Assembly (NCBI RefSeq): GCF_001633105.1
Contig: NZ_LUKZ01000001.1
Span: 151,350-215,349 of the forward strand
DNA: 64,000 nt
Origin: Acidovorax sp. GW101-3H11
GTDB lineage: Bacteria > Pseudomonadota > Gammaproteobacteria > Burkholderiales > Burkholderiaceae_C
Direction of reading: 5' to 3'
Shown: positions 52,853 through 61,226 of the stretch, piece after piece
How positions within the stretch are numbered: the stretch's first letter is position 1
Layout of the letters: every line of letters begins with the position of its first letter
Notes under the pieces: model-generated
Seen by the model: the letters and a program-made list of their open reading frames with translations, nothing else
Told to the model about the DNA's origin: nothing
Databases searched by the model: none
Translations under genes and position numbers: made by a program

Positions 52853-53192
52853 ATTTCTCCCGGGCAATTCTGATGTTGTACATGTGAGCCAAGCTTGCAA
52901 AAGCGAGGCGGGTGCAATGTATCACCGGATGGAGAGTGCTCTTGGATGGCAGTTCCCAGGCGCCCTGCGACACTCAATGCAAGGGCGCGTGGCACGCCGC
53001 GACGCAGTGGCCGCACGTAGCGCTCGACATGCATGAGGTGCAAATGATCCGGCGAATTCGAATCAGGTCGCCAAAACATGCCGGATTCTTGGCGCATAGT
53101 GGAGCTATCGCGCAGGCTATGGCGAGCCTTTGCTTGCGGCATGCTAATGGTTCTTGGCCGGATGAGCGGGCATGGCGGGTTCGTTCACCTTC
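52853..53192. other. 340-bp gene-free stretch
   Basis: No convincing gene, hairpin or repeat is seen between the YajG-like gene and the Yip1 gene. A plus-strand open frame from 52912 to 53355 runs into the Yip1 gene and lacks any family-like sequence. Its composition is a little more AT-rich than the surrounding genes. The leftmost part must hold the promoter of the lipoprotein gene. Confidence 0.5.
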
Positions 53193-54425
53193 TCAGGACT
53201 TGCCCTTGCGCTGCAGCCCCTCCAGCCCGTTCAGGTCCACCTGCGACATCAGGCCCTGTAACTCTTTCACACCGATCTTGTCACCTTCGATGCTGACCAC
53301 CAGGCCGTTCTTGAGGATGGTCTTGAACTCGGCATGGCTGCCGTCTTTCTCGTAGCGGGTGTGCAGCGTGCGGCCACCTTCTTGCCAGGTCTTCTCGGCG
53401 CGGGTCTGGTCTTCTTTTTCACCCTGGGCCATGCCCATGGCCATCGCGGCCATCTGGCCCAGGCCGCCAATGTCCACGATCTCCAGGCGCAGCTGCTTGT
53501 CGTCGTTGCCATACTGCGCACTGGCCTGGCTGGTGGGCAGGCCCAGGGCCGCGCCGTCCTGCACGTCAAAACCGGTGCGGGGCAGGCCTGCCAGCTTCTC
53601 GGGCAGGGCCGCCTTGAGCGCCTGCGCCGCAATGGCCTGGCCGCCACCCAGCAGGCCCGCAGCGGCCTTAGCGGCGTCGCCCGTGGCAGCAGCGATCGCG
53701 GCCGGGTCCTGGCTCTTCTGGGCCTCTTCCATCTTGCGGGCGGCTTCCTCCATCTTCTTGCCTGCGGCTTCCAGGCCCGCCGTGTCGATGGACACCTTGC
53801 CGCCGGGCGTGTTCATGGTGATGGCCGGGGCCCCGGCACCACCAAACAGCGCCCCACTGCGCGGCATGAACAGCGCGCTGACAGCACCGATGACCACGCC
53901 CATCACGATGGCGGCAACGATGACCACCACGGTGTAGCCCACCGACTTCTCGGGCGCGCTGCGCATGAGCACGGGCAGGCCCGTATAGAGCAGGTAGATG
54001 GAATACAGCGCCGCCAGCAGCCCCAGCATGGACAGCGCGGGCAGCAGGCTGAAGATGCCGCCCAGCAGGGCCGCCGTGCTGGCGTACACCGCCACCTTCA
54101 CCGCCTGGATCTGGTTCTTCTGGCCGCCAAAGGTGGGCGCCAGCGCATCGATGATCAGGCCCAGCACGAAGATGCCGACGAGACTGAGCACGTACGAAAT
54201 GACCATGTTCATCAGGCCCGAGACAAAGGGCACACGGATGGTGACGCCAAAGCCCCCAAAGCCGATCAGCGACATGCCGATGAAACCGCACACGGCGGGA
54301 ATGGCCGCGAGGACCATCGCATAGCGCGTGAACAGCGTGGCCACATCGGTGCTCTCGCCATCAATGGTGGCCCAGGTGTCCTTGGGTTGCAGAAGAATGC
54401 TCTTGGCGCGTTCGATCAGGTTCAT
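53193..54425 (-). CDS. Yip1-domain membrane protein with soluble C-terminal region
   Basis: The 410-residue protein starts with the Yip1-type conserved [21 protein letters not shown] and has about five transmembrane helices (about residues 30-190). A long soluble part follows, with an Ala/Lys/Glu helix around 225-255 ([20 protein letters not shown]) and a beta-rich tail. Yip1 proteins are poorly characterised in bacteria, so no function can be given. The ATG at 54425 is preceded by GGGAGG. The C-terminal extension is unusual for bare Yip1 proteins. Confidence 0.75.
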   Translation of the reverse strand: MNLIERAKSILLQPKDTWATIDGESTDVATLFTRYAMVLAAIPAVCGFIGMSLIGFGGFGVTIRVPFVSGLMNMVISYVLSLVGIFVLGLIIDALAPTFGGQKNQIQAVKVAVYASTAALLGGIFSLLPALSMLGLLAALYSIYLLYTGLPVLMRSAPEKSVGYTVVVIVAAIVMGVVIGAVSALFMPRSGALFGGAGAPAITMNTPGGKVSIDTAGLEAAGKKMEEAARKMEEAQKSQDPAAIAAATGDAAKAAAGLLGGGQAIAAQALKAALPEKLAGLPRTGFDVQDGAALGLPTSQASAQYGNDDKQLRLEIVDIGGLGQMAAMAMGMAQGEKEDQTRAEKTWQEGGRTLHTRYEKDGSHAEFKTILKNGLVVSIEGDKIGVKELQGLMSQVDLNGLEGLQRKGKS

Positions 54426-54702
54426 GGTGTCCTCCCGGCAGTTTGGATGGACCTGCCGACGCATCTGCATGCACGACCAGTCCGAAAGACGCGGACGATA
54501 CGGGACGAAACGCAGCTTTGAACGCCACCGGCAAATCATGCGCCCCCCAAAACGTGGAATATGCACGGTTTCCAACCGGCGGATTGCCCCAATGATCTGC
54601 AGCGGCGGGCCCGGCAATTCAGCGGCGTCATCCCACCGGGGATAGGTCCGGCGTCAGAACGATGGAGGCCCAACAAGATGGAAGGCCGCCGTTTGCGCCA
54701 TG

Positions 54703-56394
54703 TCAGGGACGCCCAGTCCTCAGGATCTGCAAAATTTCATTTTTCTTGCGCTGGCGCTTCAGGTCCACAATAGGCGGATACGGCAAAGCAGTGGGACATA
54801 CACCATAGGACGCACAAGGGGCTGGAGGAACCACTTCCGACAGGCTTTCTGCGGCCTCAAGGGCTGGCTGAACCGGAGCCTCGCGATTCATGCGATTCAT
54901 GCGAACCTGCAAGGGCACACCCCGCTCCACCAAGAACCGCACCACGGCTGGCTCATACATGGAGATCGCAATGCCCAATGCACTTTCTCCCCAAGCAGTG
55001 GCCCCACCAAGGTCCAGTCCGCGTTCGTGCATAGCCTCCAGCACAGGCAGCGCCACCTCTCCCTGGCGGGCCACATGCACCACTACCTCGGCTACTTCCG
55101 AGATCGGCACCCCGTTGCGCACCATCCATATCTGGTTGGCGGCGATTCGGGTACCCCGCAAATTTGCTGGGCCCAGGCTATTGATATCGGCCCCTGCCTG
55201 CTTCATGAAATCAAGGACTTCCACACTGGCGTAGCTCACAGCCTCTTCCAGGGGGGTCGTTTCCGGGTTAGATCGATAGGTGCGCCCCTTGGCATTGATA
55301 TCCAGGCCCCCATCGAGCAGGCGCTGCACATCGGCCACGGTCTGAAGCCGAGACGTGTGGAACAGCGTGGTGCCATGCACAGTCCGGCTCGCCAGATTGC
55401 CGCCCCAGGCCAGCAGGCGGTCCAGGACCTCTGGGCTGCCGCCAGCTTCGACGACCAGGTCTGCATCGATGAATCGCTGGGCGCCACCGGCAAGATAGGC
55501 CTCGACCACTGGGGCGTTACGGTGCGTCACCGCGCATTGCAAGCCCTCTCGCGTGCGGGATACCGCACCCGCTGCATGCAGCATACGGATGACAGCGGCG
55601 CGCTCAAGCACACTGCCCTCTCCCGTGCACGCTCCTTTCAGCAGCGCGTCTCGTTGAGCGCCCTCCAGAGAACGCCCCTCGCCGCGTAGCCAGTTCTTGA
55701 AGTAGTCAAACTTTCCGAAAGCCAAGGCCATTTGGGCAATTTCGATCCGCTGCAAGCGGGTGGTTGCTATGCCCGCGTGCGGCAAGCGTGTGAACAAATC
55801 ATCCCGCCGCCTTTGCAATGCGATGCGGTACAGGCTGGGCACTCGCACCCATCCCGTGCGAGCGAGAGATCGGGCAACCACCATGGCAGAGTCGCCTTCC
55901 AGCGCGAGAAAAGACTGCACCCACCGCAAGTCAGCACAGTGACTGGAATGAGACCGGACAGAGTGATCACGCGTCGCCGGAAAAACCACTTCCATCTCGG
56001 CCCTGCGATTCTTTGCGCTGCCCTCGTCTGTGTTGTTGTCCGCAATAGGCTGGCGTGCGCCTTTGGCCTCGGCGTATACCCTGATGGCACCCCACTCTGT
56101 GTTGTCCGCAAACCATTGCTTCACAGCGAGCGCCCTTGCCATCGACAAGGCCTGTGCATTGCGTTCACGCGACGAGGCGTGCCCAACGACAATCAACACA
56201 TCTATCGGCGTCGTTCCCACACGGCACTTCAGCCTGTCGAGCTGGTCTATTTGCTCGCCGTGGAGGACTGACGAGCCTGGTTCAAAAAAAACATCGGCCG
56301 CTATCTGGAGAGGGCTAGAAGCCCAAGAGAGAGACGGCACCAGCGCTATCGCCAGCAACGTTGCCTGTGTGAAGGTGCGAAGTACGAACAGCAT
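54703..56394 (-). CDS. OmpA-like plus ankyrin-repeat fusion protein
   Basis: The 563-residue protein has a signal peptide (about residues 1-26, ending WASS), an OmpA-like peptidoglycan-binding domain (about 30-140) and a middle helical region. Its C-terminal half shows ankyrin-type repeats, for example LLDGGLDINAKG near residue 350 and LDFMKQAGADINSLG near residue 385. The design suggests a periplasmic or surface protein tethered to the cell wall that binds other proteins through ankyrin repeats. It could be an effector, immunity or adhesion factor. I chose ATG 56394 because a GTG two codons upstream adds nothing. The 277-bp gap to the Yip1 gene shows nothing clear. Confidence 0.75.
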   Translation of the reverse strand: MLFVLRTFTQATLLAIALVPSLSWASSPLQIAADVFFEPGSSVLHGEQIDQLDRLKCRVGTTPIDVLIVVGHASSRERNAQALSMARALAVKQWFADNTEWGAIRVYAEAKGARQPIADNNTDEGSAKNRRAEMEVVFPATRDHSVRSHSSHCADLRWVQSFLALEGDSAMVVARSLARTGWVRVPSLYRIALQRRRDDLFTRLPHAGIATTRLQRIEIAQMALAFGKFDYFKNWLRGEGRSLEGAQRDALLKGACTGEGSVLERAAVIRMLHAAGAVSRTREGLQCAVTHRNAPVVEAYLAGGAQRFIDADLVVEAGGSPEVLDRLLAWGGNLASRTVHGTTLFHTSRLQTVADVQRLLDGGLDINAKGRTYRSNPETTPLEEAVSYASVEVLDFMKQAGADINSLGPANLRGTRIAANQIWMVRNGVPISEVAEVVVHVARQGEVALPVLEAMHERGLDLGGATAWGESALGIAISMYEPAVVRFLVERGVPLQVRMNRMNREAPVQPALEAAESLSEVVPPAPCASYGVCPTALPYPPIVDLKRQRKKNEILQILRTGRP

Positions 56395-56554
56395 GGCCAC
56401 ACTCTAATGCAGCGTGGCGGCCGTCAAAATTTGACCCATTTGAAACCATGGGTCGGTGCAAGTAGCCGCGTGTTCAAGCCCTGGAGCACGGTGGCCCTAG
56501 CGCTGATGATGAAGGCCAGGACCGCCTCACAGTGACGACGGGGGCTTTCCGCCC

Positions 56555-57292
56555 TCAGCTGCGGCGCAACCGGTCTACCGCCTGCTGGAGATCCTGCGTA
56601 AACACACGCCGATCGCGGTCACCGGGCAGCTCCGGCGGGCCATAGTGCACCACGGCCTCGATGGGCGGGGCGCTGAGCGTGCGCCAGATGGACCCTACCA
56701 GGGTTTCGTCGCCGATGTAGCTGGGTGCAAAGCTGGTGGCGCCCGTGGCCTGGTCGGCAAAGCGCAGGCCCACGGGCTGCACCGGTGCCTGCGCGGCCAC
56801 GGCGGCCTGCAACAGGTTGGCGTGGAAGGGCAGCATCTCGCGCCCGTCGCCCGTGGTGCCTTCGGGGAACACGGCCAGCACCTCGCCGCGCGCGAGCGCC
56901 TCTTGCATGGACCGCACCATGCGCAGCGCGTCGCGGCGCGAGCTGCGTTCGATGTAGAGCGTGCCGGCGGCCGTGGCCAGGGTACCGATCAGCGGCCAGC
57001 CCTGCACGTCGGACTTGGAGACAAAACGGCAGTGGCGCGCCGCGTGCATCACCGGAATGTCGAGCCACGAGATGTGGTTGGCCACCAGCATCACCGGCCC
57101 GGCGACGGGCGGCTGGCCCAGGATGCGCAGGCGGATGCCCGCGTGCGCGAGCAGCTCCAGCGACCACGCCTGCACACGGGCGTGCTGCTGGTCGGGCGAA
57201 AGCGCCGGAAACCGCAGCGCCACGATGGCCAGCCCTTTGACGATGTGACCGAGCAGACGCAGCAGGCGCCAGCAGGCACGCAAAGACTTCAC
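56555..57292 (-). CDS. 1-acyl-sn-glycerol-3-phosphate acyltransferase (PlsC family)
   Basis: The 245-residue membrane-associated enzyme adds the second acyl chain to lysophosphatidic acid or a related lysolipid. The catalytic motif NHISWLDIP (H73, D78) and the second conserved block VFPEGTTGDG (about residue 140) are both present. An N-terminal hydrophobic helix (about residues 10-30) anchors it. It follows the inactive dihydroorotase gene at 27 bp on the same strand and could be at the end of that operon. A paralogue elsewhere may be the essential plsC, so no symbol is given. Confidence 0.88.
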   Translation of the reverse strand: MKSLRACWRLLRLLGHIVKGLAIVALRFPALSPDQQHARVQAWSLELLAHAGIRLRILGQPPVAGPVMLVANHISWLDIPVMHAARHCRFVSKSDVQGWPLIGTLATAAGTLYIERSSRRDALRMVRSMQEALARGEVLAVFPEGTTGDGREMLPFHANLLQAAVAAQAPVQPVGLRFADQATGATSFAPSYIGDETLVGSIWRTLSAPPIEAVVHYGPPELPGDRDRRVFTQDLQQAVDRLRRS

Positions 57293-57319
57293 CGCAGGGC
57301 CCCGCAGCGTCGCACCACC

Positions 57320-58615
57320 TCAGCCTCGGTCAAAGGCGACCTGGCCGCCGACCAGCGTCATGCGCACGCTGCCGGGCAGTTCGTAGCCCGAGAAGGGGGT
57401 GTGTTTGCCCTGGCTGCGCAGCGCGTCGTCTTGCACGGTCCACGCGGCCTGCGGGTCCAAAATGCACAGGTCGCCCACGCCGCCTTCCACGATCTGGCCC
57501 ACGCTGGCCTGCAGCGTGCCCAGGGCGCTGCCCAGCACGCGTGCGGGTTCGGACGTGACGGTGGCCAGCGCCCGCTGCAGGGGCACACCGCTGTCCCGCG
57601 ACCACTTGAGCGCGAGCGACAGCAGCAGCTCCAGCCCCGTGGCACCGGGTTCGGCCTCGGCAAACGGCAGTGTCTTGGCGTCTTCATCGACCGGGTTGTG
57701 GTCGGACACCAGGGCGTCGATGGTGCCGTCGGCCAGCGCGGCATTGAGTGCGTCGCGGTCGCGCTGCTGGCGCAGCGGGGGCGACAGGCGCGCACGGCTG
57801 TCGAAGAAGCCAATGTCCACATCGGTGAGGTGCAGCGAGTTGATGCTCACGTCGGCCGTGACCTTCAGGCCCTCGGCCTTGGCGCGGCGCAGCAGCTCAA
57901 CACCCGCAGCACTGCTGATGCGGCACAGGTGCACGCGGGCGCCGGTGGTTTTGAGCAGTTCAAAAATGGTGTGCAGCGCAATCGTTTCGGCCGCCACGGG
58001 CACGCCCGACAGGCCCAGGCGCGTGGCCAGCGGGCCGCTGGCCGCCACGCCCTTGCCCAGGTGCATCTCTTGCGGGCGCAGCCACACGGTGTAGCCAAAG
58101 GTGGCGGCGTACTGCAGCGCGCGCTGCAGCACCTGGGTGCTGGCCAGCGGCACCTCGGCCTGGCCAAAGCCCACGCAGCCGGATTCGGTCAGCTCGGCCA
58201 TCTCGGTCAGCACCTCGCCCGCCAGGTTGCGGGTGAGCGCGCCCAGCGGGAACAGGCGCGACTGGTGCAGCTTTTCGGCGCGGAACTTGAGCATCTCGAC
58301 CAGGCCCGGCTCATCGAGCACGGGGTCGGTGTCGGGCGGGCAGACCAGGCTGGTCACGCCACCGGCCACGGCGGCGGCCATCTCGGATTCGAGCATGCCT
58401 TCGTGTTCGTGGCCGGGCTCGCGCAGGCGCGCGGCCAGGTCCACCAGGCCGGGCAGCACGATGCAGCCGGAGGCGTCCACCACGCGCTTGGGCGCGAAGT
58501 CGGGCGGCACGCGGTTCACACCCACGATGCGGCCTGCGGCAATCGCAATGTCACCGGTCTGGTCGAGGCCCGAAGCGGGGTCGATCAAGCGGCCGTTCTG
58601 GATCAGTATCTTCAT
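57320..58615 (-). CDS. pyrX: Non-catalytic dihydroorotase homologue (PyrX/PyrC' type)
   Basis: The 431-residue protein has the dihydroorotase fold, but the metal-binding motif usually read as D-x-H-x-H-x-R is VDLAARLREPG here: the two histidines are A61 and R63. A second zinc-related His is also replaced (HLCRISSA). It therefore cannot bind the usual zinc pair. Such proteins assemble with aspartate carbamoyltransferase and are needed for its activity or stability in pseudomonads and relatives. The adjacent pyrB supports this. The ATG is at 58615. A true dihydroorotase must be encoded elsewhere. Confidence 0.85.
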   Translation of the reverse strand: MKILIQNGRLIDPASGLDQTGDIAIAAGRIVGVNRVPPDFAPKRVVDASGCIVLPGLVDLAARLREPGHEHEGMLESEMAAAVAGGVTSLVCPPDTDPVLDEPGLVEMLKFRAEKLHQSRLFPLGALTRNLAGEVLTEMAELTESGCVGFGQAEVPLASTQVLQRALQYAATFGYTVWLRPQEMHLGKGVAASGPLATRLGLSGVPVAAETIALHTIFELLKTTGARVHLCRISSAAGVELLRRAKAEGLKVTADVSINSLHLTDVDIGFFDSRARLSPPLRQQRDRDALNAALADGTIDALVSDHNPVDEDAKTLPFAEAEPGATGLELLLSLALKWSRDSGVPLQRALATVTSEPARVLGSALGTLQASVGQIVEGGVGDLCILDPQAAWTVQDDALRSQGKHTPFSGYELPGSVRMTLVGGQVAFDRG

Positions 58616-58620
58616 GATTT

Positions 58621-58682
58621 CAAGCCAAATTGGCTGCTTGCGCGCATCTGGCATACGCTAGCAGCTATGAAAACAGGAGCAT
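58621..58682 (-). repeat. Dispersed short repeat, copy D, between pyrX and pyrB
   Basis: The segment starts CAAGCCAAATTGGCTGCTTG and continues to GCTAGCAGCTATGAAAACAGG. It shares the CAAGCCAAAT opening with copy C and the AGCTATNAAA core with A and B. It fills the gap between the pyrB stop and the pyrX start, so it is co-transcribed with them. Confidence 0.55.
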
Positions 58683-58694
58683 TCATTCCAAACT

Positions 58695-59657
58695 TCATGC
58701 TTCGTTGCCAGCAACGATGGACATCACGGCCATGCGCACGGCAATGCCGAAGGTGACCTGCGGCAGGATCACGCTTTGTTTGCCATCGACCACGGCGGAG
58801 TCGATCTCCACGCCCCGGTTGATGGGGCCGGGGTGCATGACAATGGCGTCGGGCTTGGCCAGCTGCAGCTTTTCCTGCGTGAGGCCGAAGCTCTTGAAAT
58901 ACTCCTGGCTGGACGGCAGCAGCGCACCGCTCATGCGCTCGTTCTGCAAGCGCAGCATGATGACCACGTCGGCATCCTTGATGCCTTCTTCGAGCGTGTG
59001 GCACACGCGCACACCCATCTGCGCCATGTCGGACGGCACCAGCGTGCGCGGGCCCACCACACGCACTTCGGCGCAGCCCAGCGTGGTGAGGCCGTGGATG
59101 TCAGAACGCGCCACGCGCGAGTGCAGCACGTCGCCCACGATGGCCACCGTGAGGTTGCTGAAGTCCTTCTTGTAGTGGCGGATGGTGTACATGTCCAGCA
59201 GCCCCTGCGTGGGGTGGGCATGCCGGCCGTCGCCCGCATTGATCACGTGCACATGGGGCGCCACATGCTGCGCAATCAGGTACGGCGCGCCCGACTCGCT
59301 GTGCCGCACCACGAACAGGTCGGCCGCCATGGCCGAGAGGTTGGCGATGGTGTCGAGCAGCGACTCGCCCTTGCTGGCCGAGCTGCGCGCGATGTCGAGA
59401 TTGAGCACGTCGGCCGACAGGCGCTTGGCCGCGATCTCGAAGGTGGTGCGCGTGCGCGTGCTGTTCTCGAAGAACAGGTTGAACACGCTCTTGCCGCGCA
59501 GGAGGGGCACTTTCTTCACTTCGCGGTCGTTCACGCTCACGAAGTTGGCGGCCGTGTCGAGGATGTGCGTGACGATGTCGCGCGGCAGGCCCTCGATGGA
59601 CAGCAGGTGGATGAGTTCGCCGTTGCCGTTGAGTTGGGGATTGCGCTTGTGCAGCAC
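58695..59657 (-). CDS. pyrB: Aspartate carbamoyltransferase catalytic subunit
   Basis: The 320-residue enzyme condenses carbamoyl phosphate and aspartate, the first committed step of pyrimidine synthesis. The carbamoyl-phosphate motif STRTR is at residues 66-70 and the HPTQGLLD motif lies in the middle. Length and start ([10 protein letters not shown]) match the pyrimidine ATCase of betaproteobacteria. It lies 2 bp after pyrR and 79 bp before pyrX, in the same operon. No pyrI is present: the inactive dihydroorotase next door is the usual partner in this type. Confidence 0.95.
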   Translation of the reverse strand: MLHKRNPQLNGNGELIHLLSIEGLPRDIVTHILDTAANFVSVNDREVKKVPLLRGKSVFNLFFENSTRTRTTFEIAAKRLSADVLNLDIARSSASKGESLLDTIANLSAMAADLFVVRHSESGAPYLIAQHVAPHVHVINAGDGRHAHPTQGLLDMYTIRHYKKDFSNLTVAIVGDVLHSRVARSDIHGLTTLGCAEVRVVGPRTLVPSDMAQMGVRVCHTLEEGIKDADVVIMLRLQNERMSGALLPSSQEYFKSFGLTQEKLQLAKPDAIVMHPGPINRGVEIDSAVVDGKQSVILPQVTFGIAVRMAVMSIVAGNEA

Positions 59658-59659
59658 GG

Positions 59660-60181
59660 TCAGGCCTCTTTGACTTGGAATTGGAAGATGCCGCTGTCGT
59701 CACGCGCCAGGGCCAGCGACTGGGCGGCAGGCAGGGCCACGCGGGCGGCGGCAAAGTCGGCCTGCACCGGCAGCTCGCGCCCGCCCCGGTCCACCAGCAC
59801 GGCCAGGCGCACGCTGGCGGGGCGGCCATAGTCGAACAGCTCGTTGAGCACGGCGCGGATGGTGCGGCCGGTGTAGAGCACGTCGTCAAGCACCAGCACG
59901 TCAGCGCCGTTCACGTCGAACGGCAGCGCGGTCTGCGCGCTGGCCGACAGGCCGCGCTGGGCGAAGTCGTCGCGGTGCATCACCGACGAAAGCACACCGG
60001 CAGGGCCTTCGAAGCCCAGGTCTTTTTGCAGACGCTCGGCCAGCCATGCGCCGCCCGAGGCAATGCCCGCCAGGCGCGTGGTGGGGGTGAGCATGCTGCG
60101 CACGCCGCGCAGCAGTTCGCGGTACAGCGCTTCGGCGTCGAGCACCAGGCTGCCGGACATTCCGGGGGATGGGGTGGTCAT
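59660..60181 (-). CDS. pyrR: Bifunctional pyrimidine regulator/uracil phosphoribosyltransferase
   Basis: The 173-residue protein has the type I phosphoribosyltransferase motif [18 protein letters not shown] around residues 96-113. PyrR-type proteins make UMP from uracil and PRPP, and in some bacteria bind RNA to control the pyr genes. In proteobacteria the RNA attenuation role is less certain. It overlaps ruvX and precedes pyrB by 2 bp. Confidence 0.9.
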   Translation of the reverse strand: MTTPSPGMSGSLVLDAEALYRELLRGVRSMLTPTTRLAGIASGGAWLAERLQKDLGFEGPAGVLSSVMHRDDFAQRGLSASAQTALPFDVNGADVLVLDDVLYTGRTIRAVLNELFDYGRPASVRLAVLVDRGGRELPVQADFAAARVALPAAQSLALARDDSGIFQFQVKEA

Positions 60182-60609
60182 GGGAGATTCCTCAAAAACT
60201 GTTCCAGGATGATGCAGGCCGAGGCGGCATCGGCATCCTTGGCGCCCCCGGCGATGGCTTCGGTGGTGCTGTAGCGCTCGTCCACCTCGAACACCTGCAA
60301 ACCAAAACGGCCGCGCAGCTGGCGGCCGAACTTGAGCGCCCGCGCAGTGTTCTCGTGGCTGGCGCCGTCGGGGTGGTAGGGCACGCCGATCACCAGCGCG
60401 TCGGGCTGCCATTCCTTGATGCGCTCGGCCACCTGGGCAAAACGGGCGTCGCCCTCGGCCTGGATGGTGCGTTGCGGCGTGGCACTGCGCAGCATGCGGT
60501 TGCCCGACGCCACGCCCGTGCGCTTGAGGCCGAAGTCGAAAGCAAGAAAGGTCTGGAAATGCGCAGGAACGGCTGGCGGCTGGAGGGGCTGAGCGGGCGC
60601 GCCGGTCAT
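60178..60609 (-). CDS. ruvX: Putative Holliday junction resolvase/YqgF nuclease
   Basis: The 143-residue protein contains the RNase H-like active-site pieces FLAFDFGLKRTG, LVIGVPYHPDG and FEVDERYSTTEA, with the acidic residues expected for metal binding. YqgF/RuvX proteins act in ribosome RNA maturation and possibly in recombination. It overlaps algH upstream and pyrR downstream by 4 bp each. Confidence 0.92.
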   Translation of the reverse strand: MTGAPAQPLQPPAVPAHFQTFLAFDFGLKRTGVASGNRMLRSATPQRTIQAEGDARFAQVAERIKEWQPDALVIGVPYHPDGASHENTARALKFGRQLRGRFGLQVFEVDERYSTTEAIAGGAKDADAASACIILEQFLRNLP

Positions 60610-61205
60610 GCGTGGCCCGCCTCGGGCGACAGCATCCAGGCCTGCAGGCCCAGCAGCGACAGGGCCCGGTCATAGCGCTCGGGTACAGGGGTGTCGAAAA
60701 TCACCGACAGGTCGGCCGCCACGGTGAGCCAGGCGTTTTCGGCCAGTTCTGTCTCCAGCTGCCCCTCGCCCCACGACGAGTAGCCCAGCGTGATGAGCAC
60801 GCGGCGCGGCCCGGCGCCGGTGGACAGGGCTTCGAGCACATCCTTGGAGGTGGTCATCTCCAGCCCGCCGGGGATGGTCATGGTGGAGGCATAGGCCGAC
60901 TCGTCGGTCTCGGCCTTGTCCATGAGCATGGGTTCGTGCAGCACAAAGCCGCGTTCGGTCTGCACCGGGCCGCCCTGGAAGACGGGCTCCCGGGTGAGGT
61001 CTTCGCGCCGCAGCGACAAATCGACTTTGTCAAACAGGCTTTTGAGGGTGATGTCGGAGGGCTTGTTGATGATGAGCCCGAGTGCGCCACGTTCGCTGTG
61101 CTCGCACAGGTAGACCACACTGCGCGCAAAAGACTCATCTTCCAGGCCGGGCATCGCAATCAGGAAGTGATGCGTCAGGTTGATGGGCGCAGAATCGAAA
61201 GACAT
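60606..61205 (-). CDS. YqgE/AlgH family protein
   Basis: The 199-residue protein matches YqgE/AlgH by length and by the motifs LTHHFLIAMPGLEDESFARSVV, GALGLIINKPSD and the glycine-rich GPRRVLITLGYSSWGEGQLE. The family has unknown biochemistry; in pseudomonads it affects alginate regulation. It is the first gene of the ruvX-pyrR-pyrB-pyrX operon. Only 21 bp separate it from the divergent photolyase start. Confidence 0.9.
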   Translation of the reverse strand: MSFDSAPINLTHHFLIAMPGLEDESFARSVVYLCEHSERGALGLIINKPSDITLKSLFDKVDLSLRREDLTREPVFQGGPVQTERGFVLHEPMLMDKAETDESAYASTMTIPGGLEMTTSKDVLEALSTGAGPRRVLITLGYSSWGEGQLETELAENAWLTVAADLSVIFDTPVPERYDRALSLLGLQAWMLSPEAGHA

Positions 61206-61226
61206 TCCTCAATTTTAACGGTGAAC

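Noticed and set aside
52912..53355. 147-codon plus-strand frame between the lipoprotein and Yip1 genes
   Set aside because: It overlaps the Yip1 gene end and shows no ribosome site or recognised pattern.
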